Source of the DNA: Roseiarcus sp963717215
Lineage (GTDB): Bacteria; Pseudomonadota; Alphaproteobacteria; Rhizobiales; Beijerinckiaceae
Assembly (NCBI GenBank): GCA_963717215.1
Contig: CAVQVS010000008.1
Span: forward strand, 248,001 to 312,000
DNA length: 64,000 nt
Direction of reading: 5' to 3'
The notes beneath the pieces were generated by a model. That model was not told the origin of the DNA. It was given only the letters and a program-made list of their open reading frames with translations, and searched no databases. Positions 53,975-63,045 of the stretch are shown one piece after another. The translations under genes and the position numbers were made by a program. Positions within the stretch are counted from its first letter, which is position 1; each line of letters starts with the position of its first letter.

Positions 53975-55333
53975 TCAGTCGAGCCCGAACCGATGCGCGA
54001 TGGCGGCGAAAGACTGATCGAGAATATCGACCCCGCGCAGCGCTTCCTCCTCGGTGAGGACGAGAGGCGGATTGATGCGAATGACATTGGAATAGGACAT
54101 GGTGATAAGGCCGCGCTCCAGCGCCTCATGGAAGAGCGCACGCGTGATCGTCTTGTCCAACGGGACTTTGGTCTTGCGGTCGGCCACCAGCTCGACGCCG
54201 ATGAGAAGACCGCGCCCGCGGACATCGCCGATGAAGCGGTATTTCTCCTGCAAGAGCTTGAGCGCTTCGAGCATTTTGGCGCCGACGCGCGCCGAATTCT
54301 CGACGAGCTCGTCCTCAAGGATCGCCTCGACCGCGCCAAGCCCCGCCGCGGCGGCGAGCGGATTGCCGCCGTAGCTCGACGAACTGCCGCTTGGCTCGCC
54401 GAAGGGCGTCGCCGACATGCGCTCAAGGGACGAAGCGACAGCGCTCAAGGGAAAGCCGCCGCCGATGCCCTTGCCGATCGTCATGATGTCGGGCTTCAGC
54501 CCAAAGTGGTCGGAGGCCCACATCTTGCCGGTGCGGCCGAAGCCGACCAGAATTTCGTCGGCGATGAGCAGCGCGCCGGTCTCTGTCGCGATCTCGCGCA
54601 CCGCGTGGATGAAGTCGTCGGGCGGAATCACGTTGCCGGCCGTGCCCTGCATCGGCTCGATGATGATCGCCGCGAGCTCGCCCTGCGTGTCGTTCTTGAT
54701 GACGTTGCGCAGATGCTCGGCGCAGGCCAAGCCGCACGACGGATGTTGCAGGTTGAACGGGCAGCGGTAGCAATTCGCGTAGGGCGAATGATGCATGCCC
54801 GGCGGAAATGGCCCCTGATGGTTGCGATAGCCGCCGCCAAGCATGCCGATGACGCCCTGGCTCTTGCCGTGGAAGCCGCCCCAGAAGCCGATGAACTCGA
54901 ACTTCTTGGTCACCGACTTGGCGAGCCGGAACGCCGCCTCGACCGCCTCGGCGCCGCCGGAAAACAATTGCAGATGCGTGAGTCCCTCCGGCAAGAGCGA
55001 GGCGACGAGATTGAGGAAGTGCGCCCGCGTCTCGGTCGTGAAGCTGCCGAAGGTCGATCGTTCGATTTGCTCTTTGAGGCGCTTCACATAGTGCGGGTGG
55101 CTGTGTCCCACGCTGCCAACCGCGATGCCCGCGATGAAATCGAGATATTCGTTGCCGTCCACGTCGGTGATGGTGCAGCCCTCGGCGTGGTCGACGACGA
55201 TCTGCGAGAAGAGCGCGATCGATTGCAGGCCGGGCGCCATCGCCTTGGCCTCATGATCGAAGATCGCTTTGGATTTCGGGCCGGGCACGGCGCGGCGTTT
55301 GAACGCGCTGTTCGGGGATGGGACTTCGTTCAA
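53975..55333 (-). CDS. Class III PLP aminotransferase
   Basis: 452 residues, intact. TTG start at 55331-55333, four bases after the ATP-grasp stop. PLP-binding segment IADEILVGFGRTGKMWASDH, Schiff-base lysine in IMTIGKGIGGGFPLSAVASS (K near residue 290), and LHLQLFSGGAEAVEAAFRLA-type cofactor loop near residue 125. Substrates of this class are omega-amines, acetylornithine, glutamate semialdehyde or amino sugars/cyclitols; context suggests an inosose or keto-cyclitol. HpnO of hopanoid biosynthesis belongs to the same class, so a hopanoid side-chain role is an alternative. Confidence 0.88.
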   Translation of the reverse strand: MNEVPSPNSAFKRRAVPGPKSKAIFDHEAKAMAPGLQSIALFSQIVVDHAEGCTITDVDGNEYLDFIAGIAVGSVGHSHPHYVKRLKEQIERSTFGSFTTETRAHFLNLVASLLPEGLTHLQLFSGGAEAVEAAFRLAKSVTKKFEFIGFWGGFHGKSQGVIGMLGGGYRNHQGPFPPGMHHSPYANCYRCPFNLQHPSCGLACAEHLRNVIKNDTQGELAAIIIEPMQGTAGNVIPPDDFIHAVREIATETGALLIADEILVGFGRTGKMWASDHFGLKPDIMTIGKGIGGGFPLSAVASSLERMSATPFGEPSGSSSSYGGNPLAAAAGLGAVEAILEDELVENSARVGAKMLEALKLLQEKYRFIGDVRGRGLLIGVELVADRKTKVPLDKTITRALFHEALERGLITMSYSNVIRINPPLVLTEEEALRGVDILDQSFAAIAHRFGLD

Positions 55334-55337
55334 CAGA

Positions 55338-56190
55338 TCAATTCCTTGCTGAAGCGACCAAGCGCGGGCGCCGCTGGAAGCGCTCGGTCAGGCAATCGGC
55401 GATCGCCTCCGCGGCGCGATCGCGATAGAGCGCGTAGCTCGGCCACGCGTTGAGGTCGATGATCATCGGCTCGCCATTGGCTTTGATGACCGCGTCGCCG
55501 CCGAAGACCTCAAGTCCGAGCGCCGCGGCCGCGTCGTGTCCCGCCTTGCTCAGGCGGGCCGCGTCGAACGAATGACCCATCATTCCTTTGTCGCGATGAT
55601 AGAACCATTGGAACCAATTGCGCGTCGTTTGACCGCGCGCTATTCCGCACGCCGTAGAATTTGACCAGGTCGCCCGGCACATGCTCCTGCGCGATGACGA
55701 ACGGAATGCCGCGCTCGGCAAAGCGGCTCAGCGCGTCGCGCCAGCCGACCTCTGACGCCGCATAGAGGACGTCGTCAGTTTGGGTCGCGTGAAAATCGTA
55801 GCGCTTGACCCAGGCGCAGTCGGCCGGCCGCGGCCTGTTCGCGTCGGTGGCGACAACCCAACTGACGGGCGCCGCCACCCGATTGCGCGCGAACAGCTCA
55901 ACCATGCGATGGCGATACGTGTTGCGAATGGCGGCCGTCGTGTTCACGACAATAGCGCCCGCCTTCTCCATCGCCGCCAGGCGGTCCAGGACCGTCCCGC
56001 GCTCGCACATGACGAACAGGTTCGATGCGGGCGCTTCGATCACCGCGTCTGCGGTGATCAATTCGACCTTGAATCCCCGCTCCGTCAAAGCCTCGCCGAC
56101 GCGCCGCATGATCGCGGCGTCATCATCGATGCGCCCGGGCGAGTGGCTCGGCTCGCGCAGCACGCCAAAGCAGGTGGGTCCTGTGTTCAT
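55338..56190 (-). CDS. ATP-grasp ligase-like protein (single frameshift)
   Basis: About 284 residues when two frames are joined near 55640. Frame one: CFGVLREPSHSPGRIDDDAA, TAAIRNTYRHRMVELFARNR and IAQEHVPGDLVKFYGVR, the central ATP-grasp lysine/glutamate region. Frame two: WFQWFYHRDKGMMGHSFDAA, LEVFGGDAVIKANGEPMIID and LNAWPSYALYRDRAAEAI, the metal-binding end. It resembles RimK/glutathione-synthetase type ligases that join an amine and a carboxylate. The exact family is not recognised. It overlaps the nucleotidyltransferase stop by four bases. Confidence 0.7.
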
Positions 56191-56892
56191 GCGCCGGCGT
56201 TCTCGCGCCAGCGAAGTCCGGCTTGCTCGGCGGCCTCGACGTCGTGCGCCCGATCGATGTCAAACACGAGAGGCAGAACGACGCCGTAGACGGGTCGGCC
56301 CTCGTCGACCAGCCATTTGAGATAGTCGCGCAGACGGTCGAAACGCGCTGTCGGCTCCGCGCCTCGATCCGCGGGAAGCCAGTAAAGGCCCGCGGTGACA
56401 TGACTGCCCCGGTCGCCGCCCAGCCGAAGGATGCGCCCCTCCTCGTTCAGGGTCGCCCAGAGCGGATTATCGTCGTCCACGTGGTCAGTCAGACCGAGCA
56501 CGACCGCGTCATTGGGCAAGCTCGCGGCCGAGCTTATAAAATGCTGAAAGGCGTCCGCCGGCATGATCGCATCGACGGTGGTGATGAGCGCCTGGAGCGC
56601 CGGCAAGTCGGGCGGCGACAATCTCAAAGCTCGCGTAGGATGACGGCGTCGTGCGCACGATGATGTCGAGATCCAAGTCGCGATCGTGCTCGCTCAGCCA
56701 ATGCCGACAATCATCGCTGCCTTCGTTGATGATGATGGACGCTCGACGAATGCCGGCCGCGCGAAACCGATCAAGGGCGTGGCCAATCAGGGGGCGTCCG
56801 TCGACCGGCGTCATTGGTTTGCTGACGCGGTATCCGTCGGCGCGCAGGCGGGTCCCGTGGCCAGCGGCAATGACTCCCCCACGCAGGAGCAA
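56187..56892 (-). CDS. Sugar/cyclitol-phosphate nucleotidyltransferase (single frameshift)
   Basis: About 234 residues. Start is probably TTG at 56890-56892: GGVIAAGHGTRLRADGYRVS with the G-x-G-T-R nucleotide loop and KPMTPVDGRPLIGHALDRFR (conserved Lys). After a break near 56600 the second frame has ALITTVDAIMPADAFQHFIS (metal-binding Asp) and VTAGLYWLPADRGAEPTARF to 56187. MobA/RmlA-like enzymes of this size activate phospho-sugars or phospho-polyols as CDP-, UDP- or GDP- derivatives. Eighteen bases after the HAD gene. Confidence 0.75.
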
Positions 56893-56910
56893 GAGATTCT
56901 TGCGCGCCGG

Positions 56911-57632
56911 TCATGTCAGAATGTCGAGGAGGTCCGGCAACTCGGTCACGGAGGCGAGAACGGACCGGTTTCCAGCGCCATCGCGTTCATTAGCCTGGAC
57001 GTCTTCTGGCGCGATCCAGATGAAGCGCATGCCGGAACGCCGCGCGCCCTCGTAATCGCGCCGCAAGGAATCGCCGACCATCACGGTCGTCTCCGGCGCT
57101 AGCCTGCAACTCCGTGAGCGCGGCCTGAAAAATCGCCGGATCGGGCTTTTCGGCGCCGACGCGCTGACTGTCCGCCATGGCTCCGAACAGAGGAGCAAGA
57201 CCCGAGCTTTCGCACGCGCCTTCGAGATTGCCATAAAAGTTCGACACCACGCCGAGCCGATAGCGCTGGCTCAGCGTCTCCAGGACTGGGCGATTTCGGG
57301 CGAAGGCGAAGGACATTTCGGAGAGGAAGCGCGAAGCCACTCGCTGCCCGCGAGCGCTATCAATCTTACGCTGGCCCGTTCCGCCGCCGCGGCGCGCCAA
57401 TTCGGCCTCGAGATTGGTCGTCAACGCTGTCGACCGTTTCCTCAAGACCCGTCGTCGGCGCGAGCGCGCCAACAAGCGCGTCATCGGCCGCATAGAAGGC
57501 CGGCGCGAAATCGTCGGCTGAAAGGTCTAGTCCCTCGCTCCGATAGAGCGCGTGGAAGCGCTCCTTCCACGCCACCCCGTCGGAATCGAGCGTGCCGCCA
57601 AAATCGAACAGCACCGTTTCGATCGCTTGCAC
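56911..57632 (-). CDS. HAD family phosphatase (two frameshifts)
   Basis: About 238 residues over three frames. GTG start at 57630-57632, immediately after the stop of the inositol synthase gene. Motif I ETVLFDFGGTLDSDGVAWKE; frame two from ~57420 has YRLGVVSNFYGNLEGACESS (motif II) and RVGAEKPDPAIFQAALTELQ (motif III); frame three from ~57100 has TTVMVGDSLRRDYEGARRSG (motif IV). All four catalytic motifs survive. A likely task is removing phosphate from inositol phosphate or a later intermediate. Confidence 0.78.
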
Positions 57633-58781
57633 TTACGAGCGGCCGCGGGCCGCAACTTTTGCGCTCTTCGGCGCCGCTCCCGGGAGATCGAAAGGCTCGC
57701 CGTCGATGAAGGCGTTGCAGGCGTCATACGCGACGCTGTCACGGAACTGGCGCGGAGGGGTTTTCATGAAATAGGCCGACGGCGCTTCGAGCGGCCCGCC
57801 GATCCCGCGGTCCAATCCCAGCTTCGCGCAACGCAGAGCGTCAATGACAACGCCGGCGCTGTTCGAGGAATCCTGCACCGACAGCCTGAGTTCGATCTCG
57901 AGCGGCGCGTCGCCGAAGCCGCGGCCCTCCAGGCGGATGAAGGCGATCTTGTTGTCATGCTGCCAGGGAATGTAGTCGGAGGGGCCGATGTGGATATCCG
58001 CGTCATCGAGCCGCTCGTCGAGCTGCGACTGGACGGATTCGGTCTTGGAAAGCTTCTTCGACTTGAGCCGCTTGCGCTCCAGCATGTTGAGAAAGTCGGT
58101 GTTGCCCGCGGTGTTGAGCTGGTAGGTCCGGTCGAGCGCGACGCCCCGGTCGGCGAACAGCCGCGCCAGCGAGCGATGGACGATGGTCGCGCCGACCTGG
58201 CTCTTGATGTCGTCGCCGACGATGGGCAGGCCGGCGTCCTGGAACTTTTTCGCCCATTCAGGATCGGAGGCGAGGAAGACGGGCACGCAATTCACCATCG
58301 CGACGCCCGCCGCCAGGCAGGCTTCCGCATAGTGCTTCACGGCCTTTTCGGAGCCGACCGGCAGGTAGCACAACAGCACTTCCGCGCCAGACTTGCGCAA
58401 AGCCTCAGCGATATTGGTCGGCTCGAGATCCGCCGGACGAAAGGCGACGTCATCGTCGTAGTCCGCCATATGCGGCGCCACGCCGTCGAGCTCGGGACCC
58501 ATCTGGACGACAACGTTCGATACCGGCAGCGAACTCTGGAAGACACGCGTGTTGTTCGGCTTGGCGAAGATCGCCTCCTCGAGCGGCCGGCCGACCTTGC
58601 GCTTGTCGACGTCGAATGCCGAGACGAACTCGACATCGCTCGCCCGGTAGCCGCCGATGACCTGGTGCATCACGCCATCGAGCGCCGCGTTGCGGCGGCT
58701 CCGGTAGTACTCCACGCCCTGCACCAGCGCGCTGGCGCAATTGCCGACGCCGGCGATGGCGACCTTGATCTTCTTTTGCAT
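57633..58781 (-). CDS. ino1: Inositol-3-phosphate synthase
   Basis: 382 residues from the ATG at 58779-58781. Converts glucose 6-phosphate to inositol 3-phosphate using NAD. It opens KKIKVAIAGVGNCASALVQG, the short actinobacterial-type start, then ASDVEFVSAFDVDKRKVGRP, GAEVLLCYLPVGSEKAVKHY and the catalytic block PIVGDDIKSQVGATIVHRSL, with TYQLNTAGNTDFLNMLERKR. The short class lacks the long eukaryotic N-terminus. The frame is open all the way from the squalene-hopene cyclase upstream, but a hairpin and good start context mark this ATG. First gene of a six-gene operon. Confidence 0.92.
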   Translation of the reverse strand: MQKKIKVAIAGVGNCASALVQGVEYYRSRRNAALDGVMHQVIGGYRASDVEFVSAFDVDKRKVGRPLEEAIFAKPNNTRVFQSSLPVSNVVVQMGPELDGVAPHMADYDDDVAFRPADLEPTNIAEALRKSGAEVLLCYLPVGSEKAVKHYAEACLAAGVAMVNCVPVFLASDPEWAKKFQDAGLPIVGDDIKSQVGATIVHRSLARLFADRGVALDRTYQLNTAGNTDFLNMLERKRLKSKKLSKTESVQSQLDERLDDADIHIGPSDYIPWQHDNKIAFIRLEGRGFGDAPLEIELRLSVQDSSNSAGVVIDALRCAKLGLDRGIGGPLEAPSAYFMKTPPRQFRDSVAYDACNAFIDGEPFDLPGAAPKSAKVAARGRS

Positions 58782-58930
58782 TCGGTCTGAGATCCCCACA
58801 ATGTCGCGCTGAATGAAATCAGCGCAATCCGCCCGTTGTCCACAGGCGTGACGAAAACGTAAAGTATATATGACCGGATTGCGACAGCAAAGCCGGATTT
58901 TCATGCATGCGCGCGGGTAATTTAGGTCGT

Positions 58931-58959
58931 CCCCGCTCGCCAAAGCGAGGCGAGCGGGG
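58931..58959 (-). terminator. Hairpin between squalene-hopene cyclase and inositol synthase
   Basis: CCCCGCTCGCC and GGCGAGCGGGG (58931-58941 with 58949-58959) form a perfect 11-base stem with a 7-base loop just after the expected end of the cyclase gene. There is no T-run on the minus strand, so it may be a weak or factor-assisted terminator, or an RNA end-stabilising hairpin. Confidence 0.55.
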
Positions 58960-58963
58960 CGAT

Positions 58964-60941
58964 TCACATGCCGAAAGCAGGGCGCTCGGCTATTGCCGCG
59001 TTTGAGGTTGCGATAGCGGGCCATCGCCCAAAGCGGAAAAAACTTGGAATAGCCATGGTAGCGTAAATAGAACACGCGGGGGAAACCCGTCGCGGTGTGG
59101 AACGGCTCGTTCCACAAGCCGTCATCGCCTTGCGTCGAGGCGAGATAGGCAATTCCGCGGGCGACGGCAGGGTGATCCGCTTCTCCTGCCGCCATGAGCC
59201 CAAGCACCGCCCAGGCGGTCTGCGAAGCGGTGCTGGGCGAGGGTTCGTATCCTTTGTAGTCGAGCCGGTAGCTGCCGCCGCTTTCCCCCCAGCCGCCATC
59301 GGGATTCTGGATCCGCTCAAGCCACGTGACCGCGCGCCGTATCGGCTCGGATTGCGCATCCTGGCCGGCAATCGCCAGCGCGCATAGCGACGACCAGGTT
59401 CCATAAATATAGTTCATGCCCCAGCGGCCGAACCAGCTTCCGTCCTTCTCCTGATCGGCCAGGAGCGCGTCGATCCCGCGCGCCAAAACCGGGCTCGTTT
59501 CGCGCGTCTCGCCGAGCTGAGCAAGCATGGAAACGCAACGCGCGGTGACGTCGGCGGTCGGCGGATCGAGCAGCGCGCCATGATCCGCGAACGGGATGTG
59601 GTTGAGATACGAGTGCGTGTTATCGGCGTCGAAAGCCGCCCATGCGCCGTTCCTGCTCTGCAGTCCCTCGATCCATTCGCGCGCCCGTGCGATGGCCGGT
59701 GAATGGGCGCCGGGAGCCTTGGTCAGGCCGCCGCGATCCGCACGGTCCATCGCCATCGCCACGACGGCGGTGTCGTCAGTGTCGGGATAATGCGGATTGG
59801 CGTATTGGAACGCCCAACCACCCGGCCGAACGTTCGGACGCTGAACGGCCCAGTCGCCTTTGACGTCAAGAATTTGGAGCGGCGCGAGCCAATCGAGCGC
59901 CGCGCGCACCGGCTCCCCGCTAGCTTCACCCCCCGCTTCAAGCAGCGCGTGCGCAGTGAGCGCGGTGTCCCACACCGGCGACAAACACGGCTGGCAATAG
60001 GCCTCATTCTTGCCGACAACGAGCAGTTTCTCGATCGACCGGCGGGCCGTGACAAGATGAGGATGATCAGGCGGATAGTGCAGCGCGTCGTACATCAGCA
60101 CGGCGTTCGCCATTGCGGGATAGATCGCGCCCAGACCATCCTCGCCATTGAGACGTTCGATCACGAAGGCTTCGGCGGCGGCGATGGCGCGACGACGTAA
60201 GGAGGCTGGAAAATAGGGCTCGACGCGCTTGAGCAGCCAATCGATCGCGCCGAAGATTTTTACGCCTAGCCATGCCTGATGCGCGCCCTTCGGCCACTCG
60301 CGCACAGTTTCGGGCGGGGCGACGAACAGTTCCGAAATCGTGACGCCGCGCGGATTGGCAGGGCGCGGCTTCAGCGCCTGCAGCACCAGAAGCGGGACCA
60401 TCACAGTCCGCGCCCAATAGGACACTTTGTCGAGATGGAAGGGAAACCAGCGCGGCAGAAGCATGATCTCGACCGGCATGGTCGGCACGCCCCGCCAGGG
60501 AATGACCTCGTAGAGCGCAAGCAGGAATCGGGTGAAGACATTGCTCTTCGCGGCGCCGCCATTCGACAGAATTGCATCACGCGCGCGGCGCATGTCCGGC
60601 GCCTCAGGATCGTCGCCGATCATCTTAAGCGCAAAGTACGCCTTGACGCTGGCGCTCATGTCGAACGGGCCCGCATGAACGAGCGGCCAGCCACCGTGAT
60701 CGCCCTGAACGCGCCGAAGATAGACAGCGATCAGACGCTCAAGTTCGAGATCGGGCTTTTCGCCGCGGAAATGGCGAAGCAGCACGTATTCGGCGGGAAT
60801 CGTCGCGTCAGCCTCGAGTTCGAAACACCAATGGCCGTCCTCGTGCTGACGCGCCAGCAACGCTTTCGCCGCAGTCGAGATGTAACGCTCCAGCGCCTCG
60901 AGCGAGGGCGGCTCTTGAGAATGATCGAGAGCAATATTCAT
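58964..60941 (-). CDS. shc: Squalene-hopene cyclase (frame disturbed at the last codons)
   Basis: About 658 residues. Cyclises squalene to hopene/hopanol at the membrane. The protonating motif DTDDTAVVAMAMD is present, as are QW repeats such as DGGWGESGGSYRLDYKGYEP, QDDGLWNE-type and DKGSWFGRWGMNYIYGTWSS segments. The N-terminus ALERYISTAAKALLARQHED is typical. ATG overlaps hpnE by four bases. Near the end the frame reads YRNLKRGNSRAPCF and runs on without stop into the next gene. Removing one base near 58977 gives NSRRPAFGM and a stop at 58964-58966, a natural SHC ending. So the run-on looks like an indel error. Confidence 0.93.
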
Positions 60942-62227
60942 TGCGAAAGACTCAGTATGCGACGGCTTGGCGCATTCGCGCCAGAGCCAATAGCGATGGA
61001 AGCCGCCTTATAGCCCGAACGCACCGCGCCTTCGATCGTGGCCGGCAGACCGGTCTGAACCCAATCCCCCGCCAGGACAACATTTGCCCAGCGCGTGCGC
61101 GAGTCCGGCCGTTTGGCGTTCTGTGCTGGCGTCGCCGCGAAAGTCGCCCGCTTCTCCTTGACGATCTGCCAAGGCGGCAAATCCGCCGACAATCCGGTCA
61201 GCGCAGCCGCCTCGCGCCAGATCTCGGCCGCGAGTTCATCGCGCGGACGGTCGATGAGCCGGCCGGCGTTGCTGATCGTGACCGAGAGCCGATCCGGAAA
61301 AGCAAAAAGCCATTCCATCTCGGCGTTGACGACGCCTAGAATCGAGGGTTGCCCGCGAGGCGGCGCGATCTGGAAATGAACGTTGAGAATGGCGCGAAAT
61401 TCGTCTGGGGTCGTCAGGTCCGGCAGGAGGTCCTTCGCGATCCATGGCGGCACGCCGAGGATCAGGGAATCGTCCGCGCCGAGTTCCTGCTGCGTTCGGT
61501 CAAAGTCGAGCGAAACGGCGCGCTCGCCCTCAAAGCGGACGGCCTTGAGGCGTTCGCCGAACCGAACGGGAGACCCTCGCGCGGCGAGAAAGGCAAGCGC
61601 CGGATCGATGAAGCTGCTAGCGAGGCCGTGGGCGGCGAAGAGCGGGTGGCAGGCCCTACCCCCAGCCGCGAGGGTCTCGCGCAACAGAGACGCGGTCAGC
61701 GTAGCGGAGCTTTCTGGAGGATCGGTGTTGAGCGCAGAGGTTAACAGCGGGCGCCAGAGCCGCTCGTAGAGCGGGCCCTCGCAGCGCATCGCCTGACCGA
61801 CGGTCGCGCTCGCCCCCTTCACGAACACTCCGAGGGGGGCGAGATATTCGCCCAGCGCCGTGCCGGGCACACGTTTCTTTCGATCGAACAGCCACCATGG
61901 GATCCGGCCCTCACTGAGATCAAGGCGCCAGCGCTCACCGCTCTCGAGGTCTGCAAAATCGAACACAGCGGCCCCCGGATCGTGCAGGGTCTCGCGCGCT
62001 CCGATCCGGCCGAGATAGTCCAGCGCCTCGCGATTGCCTGACAGCAGCAGATGATTGCCGTTATCGATCACGACGCCGAGCGTCGGATCGAGATAAGACC
62101 GGCAGCGACCGCCAGCGAACGCCGCAGCCTCATGCACGATGACGTGACGCTCGGCATCGAGAAGGCGTACGGCGGCGCTCAAGCCGGCGATGCCCGCGCC
62201 GAAAATATGGACCACGCCGCCGTTCAC
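60938..62227 (-). CDS. hpnE: Hydroxysqualene dehydroxylase HpnE
   Basis: 429 residues, GTG start. FAD-dependent amine-oxidase fold: VVHIFGAGIAGLSAAVRLLD at the N-terminus, AAFAGGRCRSYLDPTLGVVI and the C-terminal NVVLAGDWVQTGLPATIEGA, VRSGYKAA. It reduces hydroxysqualene to squalene, the third step of the HpnCDE route. Overlaps hpnD and shc by four bases each. Confidence 0.95.
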   Translation of the reverse strand: MNGGVVHIFGAGIAGLSAAVRLLDAERHVIVHEAAAFAGGRCRSYLDPTLGVVIDNGNHLLLSGNREALDYLGRIGARETLHDPGAAVFDFADLESGERWRLDLSEGRIPWWLFDRKKRVPGTALGEYLAPLGVFVKGASATVGQAMRCEGPLYERLWRPLLTSALNTDPPESSATLTASLLRETLAAGGRACHPLFAAHGLASSFIDPALAFLAARGSPVRFGERLKAVRFEGERAVSLDFDRTQQELGADDSLILGVPPWIAKDLLPDLTTPDEFRAILNVHFQIAPPRGQPSILGVVNAEMEWLFAFPDRLSVTISNAGRLIDRPRDELAAEIWREAAALTGLSADLPPWQIVKEKRATFAATPAQNAKRPDSRTRWANVVLAGDWVQTGLPATIEGAVRSGYKAASIAIGSGANAPSRRILSLSQ

Positions 62228-63045
62228 AGGATGCCATATCGCAAAAGCGCGCCGAGCAGGCGCAGCCGGCTCGCCTTGACGCGGCGCCGCGGCGGCGCGA
62301 AGCCCTCTTTCTGCATTCTGTCAAGGATCGAGCCATAAGCGGCCGCCATCAATCGCGGCGCCTTCACCGCCGCTCGCGGAGCTTCCGCCATGAATGATTG
62401 GGCCTTCTCGAAATGCTCATGAGCGCGCGCGGCAACTTCCATGCAGGCACCGGCAAGCTTCGGATCGGCGGCGGCCGTCAGAGGCTCGTCGGTCGTCACC
62501 CCTGCGGCCGTTAGCGCCTCGCCCGGCAGATAGAGCCGGCCGATGCTCGCGTCCTCATCGATATCGCGCAGGATGTTGGTGAGCTGCAGCGCGCGGCCAA
62601 GATGATGGGCAAGTGCGACGCCGCGTTCGTCGGTCAGGCCAAAAATACAGACCGAGAGCCGACCGACGGCGGACGCCACACGATCGCAATAGAGGTCCAG
62701 CGTCGCCCAGTCCGGACCGCGAATGTCCTGCTCCGCATCCATCGCCATGCCGTCGATCACGGCGTCGAAGTCCTCCTGCTTCAAATGAAAGCTGCGCGTC
62801 TCCTCGGCGAGGACGGCAAGATGTGGCGGAGCCTGCCCAGCGAACATCGCGGCAATGTCAGCGCGCCACTGGTCCAACTTGGCAAGGCGCTCAGCCGGTG
62901 TCGCAGGCCCGCGGTCGTCGGCAATGTCGTCGACCTCGCGACAGAAGCCATAGAGCGCAAACATCGCCTCGCGTTGCTTCTTCGGCAAAATGCGCAAGGC
63001 GGAATAGAAGGAGCTGTGCGCTACAGGCGCCGCCTGCGAAGTCAT
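62224..63045 (-). CDS. hpnD: Presqualene diphosphate synthase HpnD
   Basis: 273 residues. Trans-isoprenyl squalene/phytoene synthase fold with two Asp-rich motifs: GFCREVDDIADDRG (residues ~33-46) and LTNILRDIDEDASIGRLYLP. YCDRVASAVGRLSVCIFG is the characteristic helix of HpnD. Joins two farnesyl diphosphates to presqualene diphosphate. Four-base overlaps on both sides show translational coupling. Confidence 0.95.
   Translation of the reverse strand: MTSQAAPVAHSSFYSALRILPKKQREAMFALYGFCREVDDIADDRGPATPAERLAKLDQWRADIAAMFAGQAPPHLAVLAEETRSFHLKQEDFDAVIDGMAMDAEQDIRGPDWATLDLYCDRVASAVGRLSVCIFGLTDERGVALAHHLGRALQLTNILRDIDEDASIGRLYLPGEALTAAGVTTDEPLTAAADPKLAGACMEVAARAHEHFEKAQSFMAEAPRAAVKAPRLMAAAYGSILDRMQKEGFAPPRRRVKASRLRLLGALLRYGIL

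Noticed and set aside
53975..55333. Firm naming of the aminotransferase as HpnO
   Set aside because: Same enzyme class and near hopanoid genes, but it is embedded in the ino1 operon and lacks hpnG/hpnH neighbours; motifs alone cannot separate HpnO from other class III enzymes.
53993..55453. 486-codon open frame opposite the aminotransferase
   Set aside because: Antisense shadow; the minus-strand protein has all class III aminotransferase motifs.
57633..60941. Single 1102-residue bifunctional cyclase-inositol synthase
   Set aside because: The linker is non-conserved, crosses a hairpin and the ino1 start region, and a one-base change restores a typical cyclase C-terminus. Treated as two genes.
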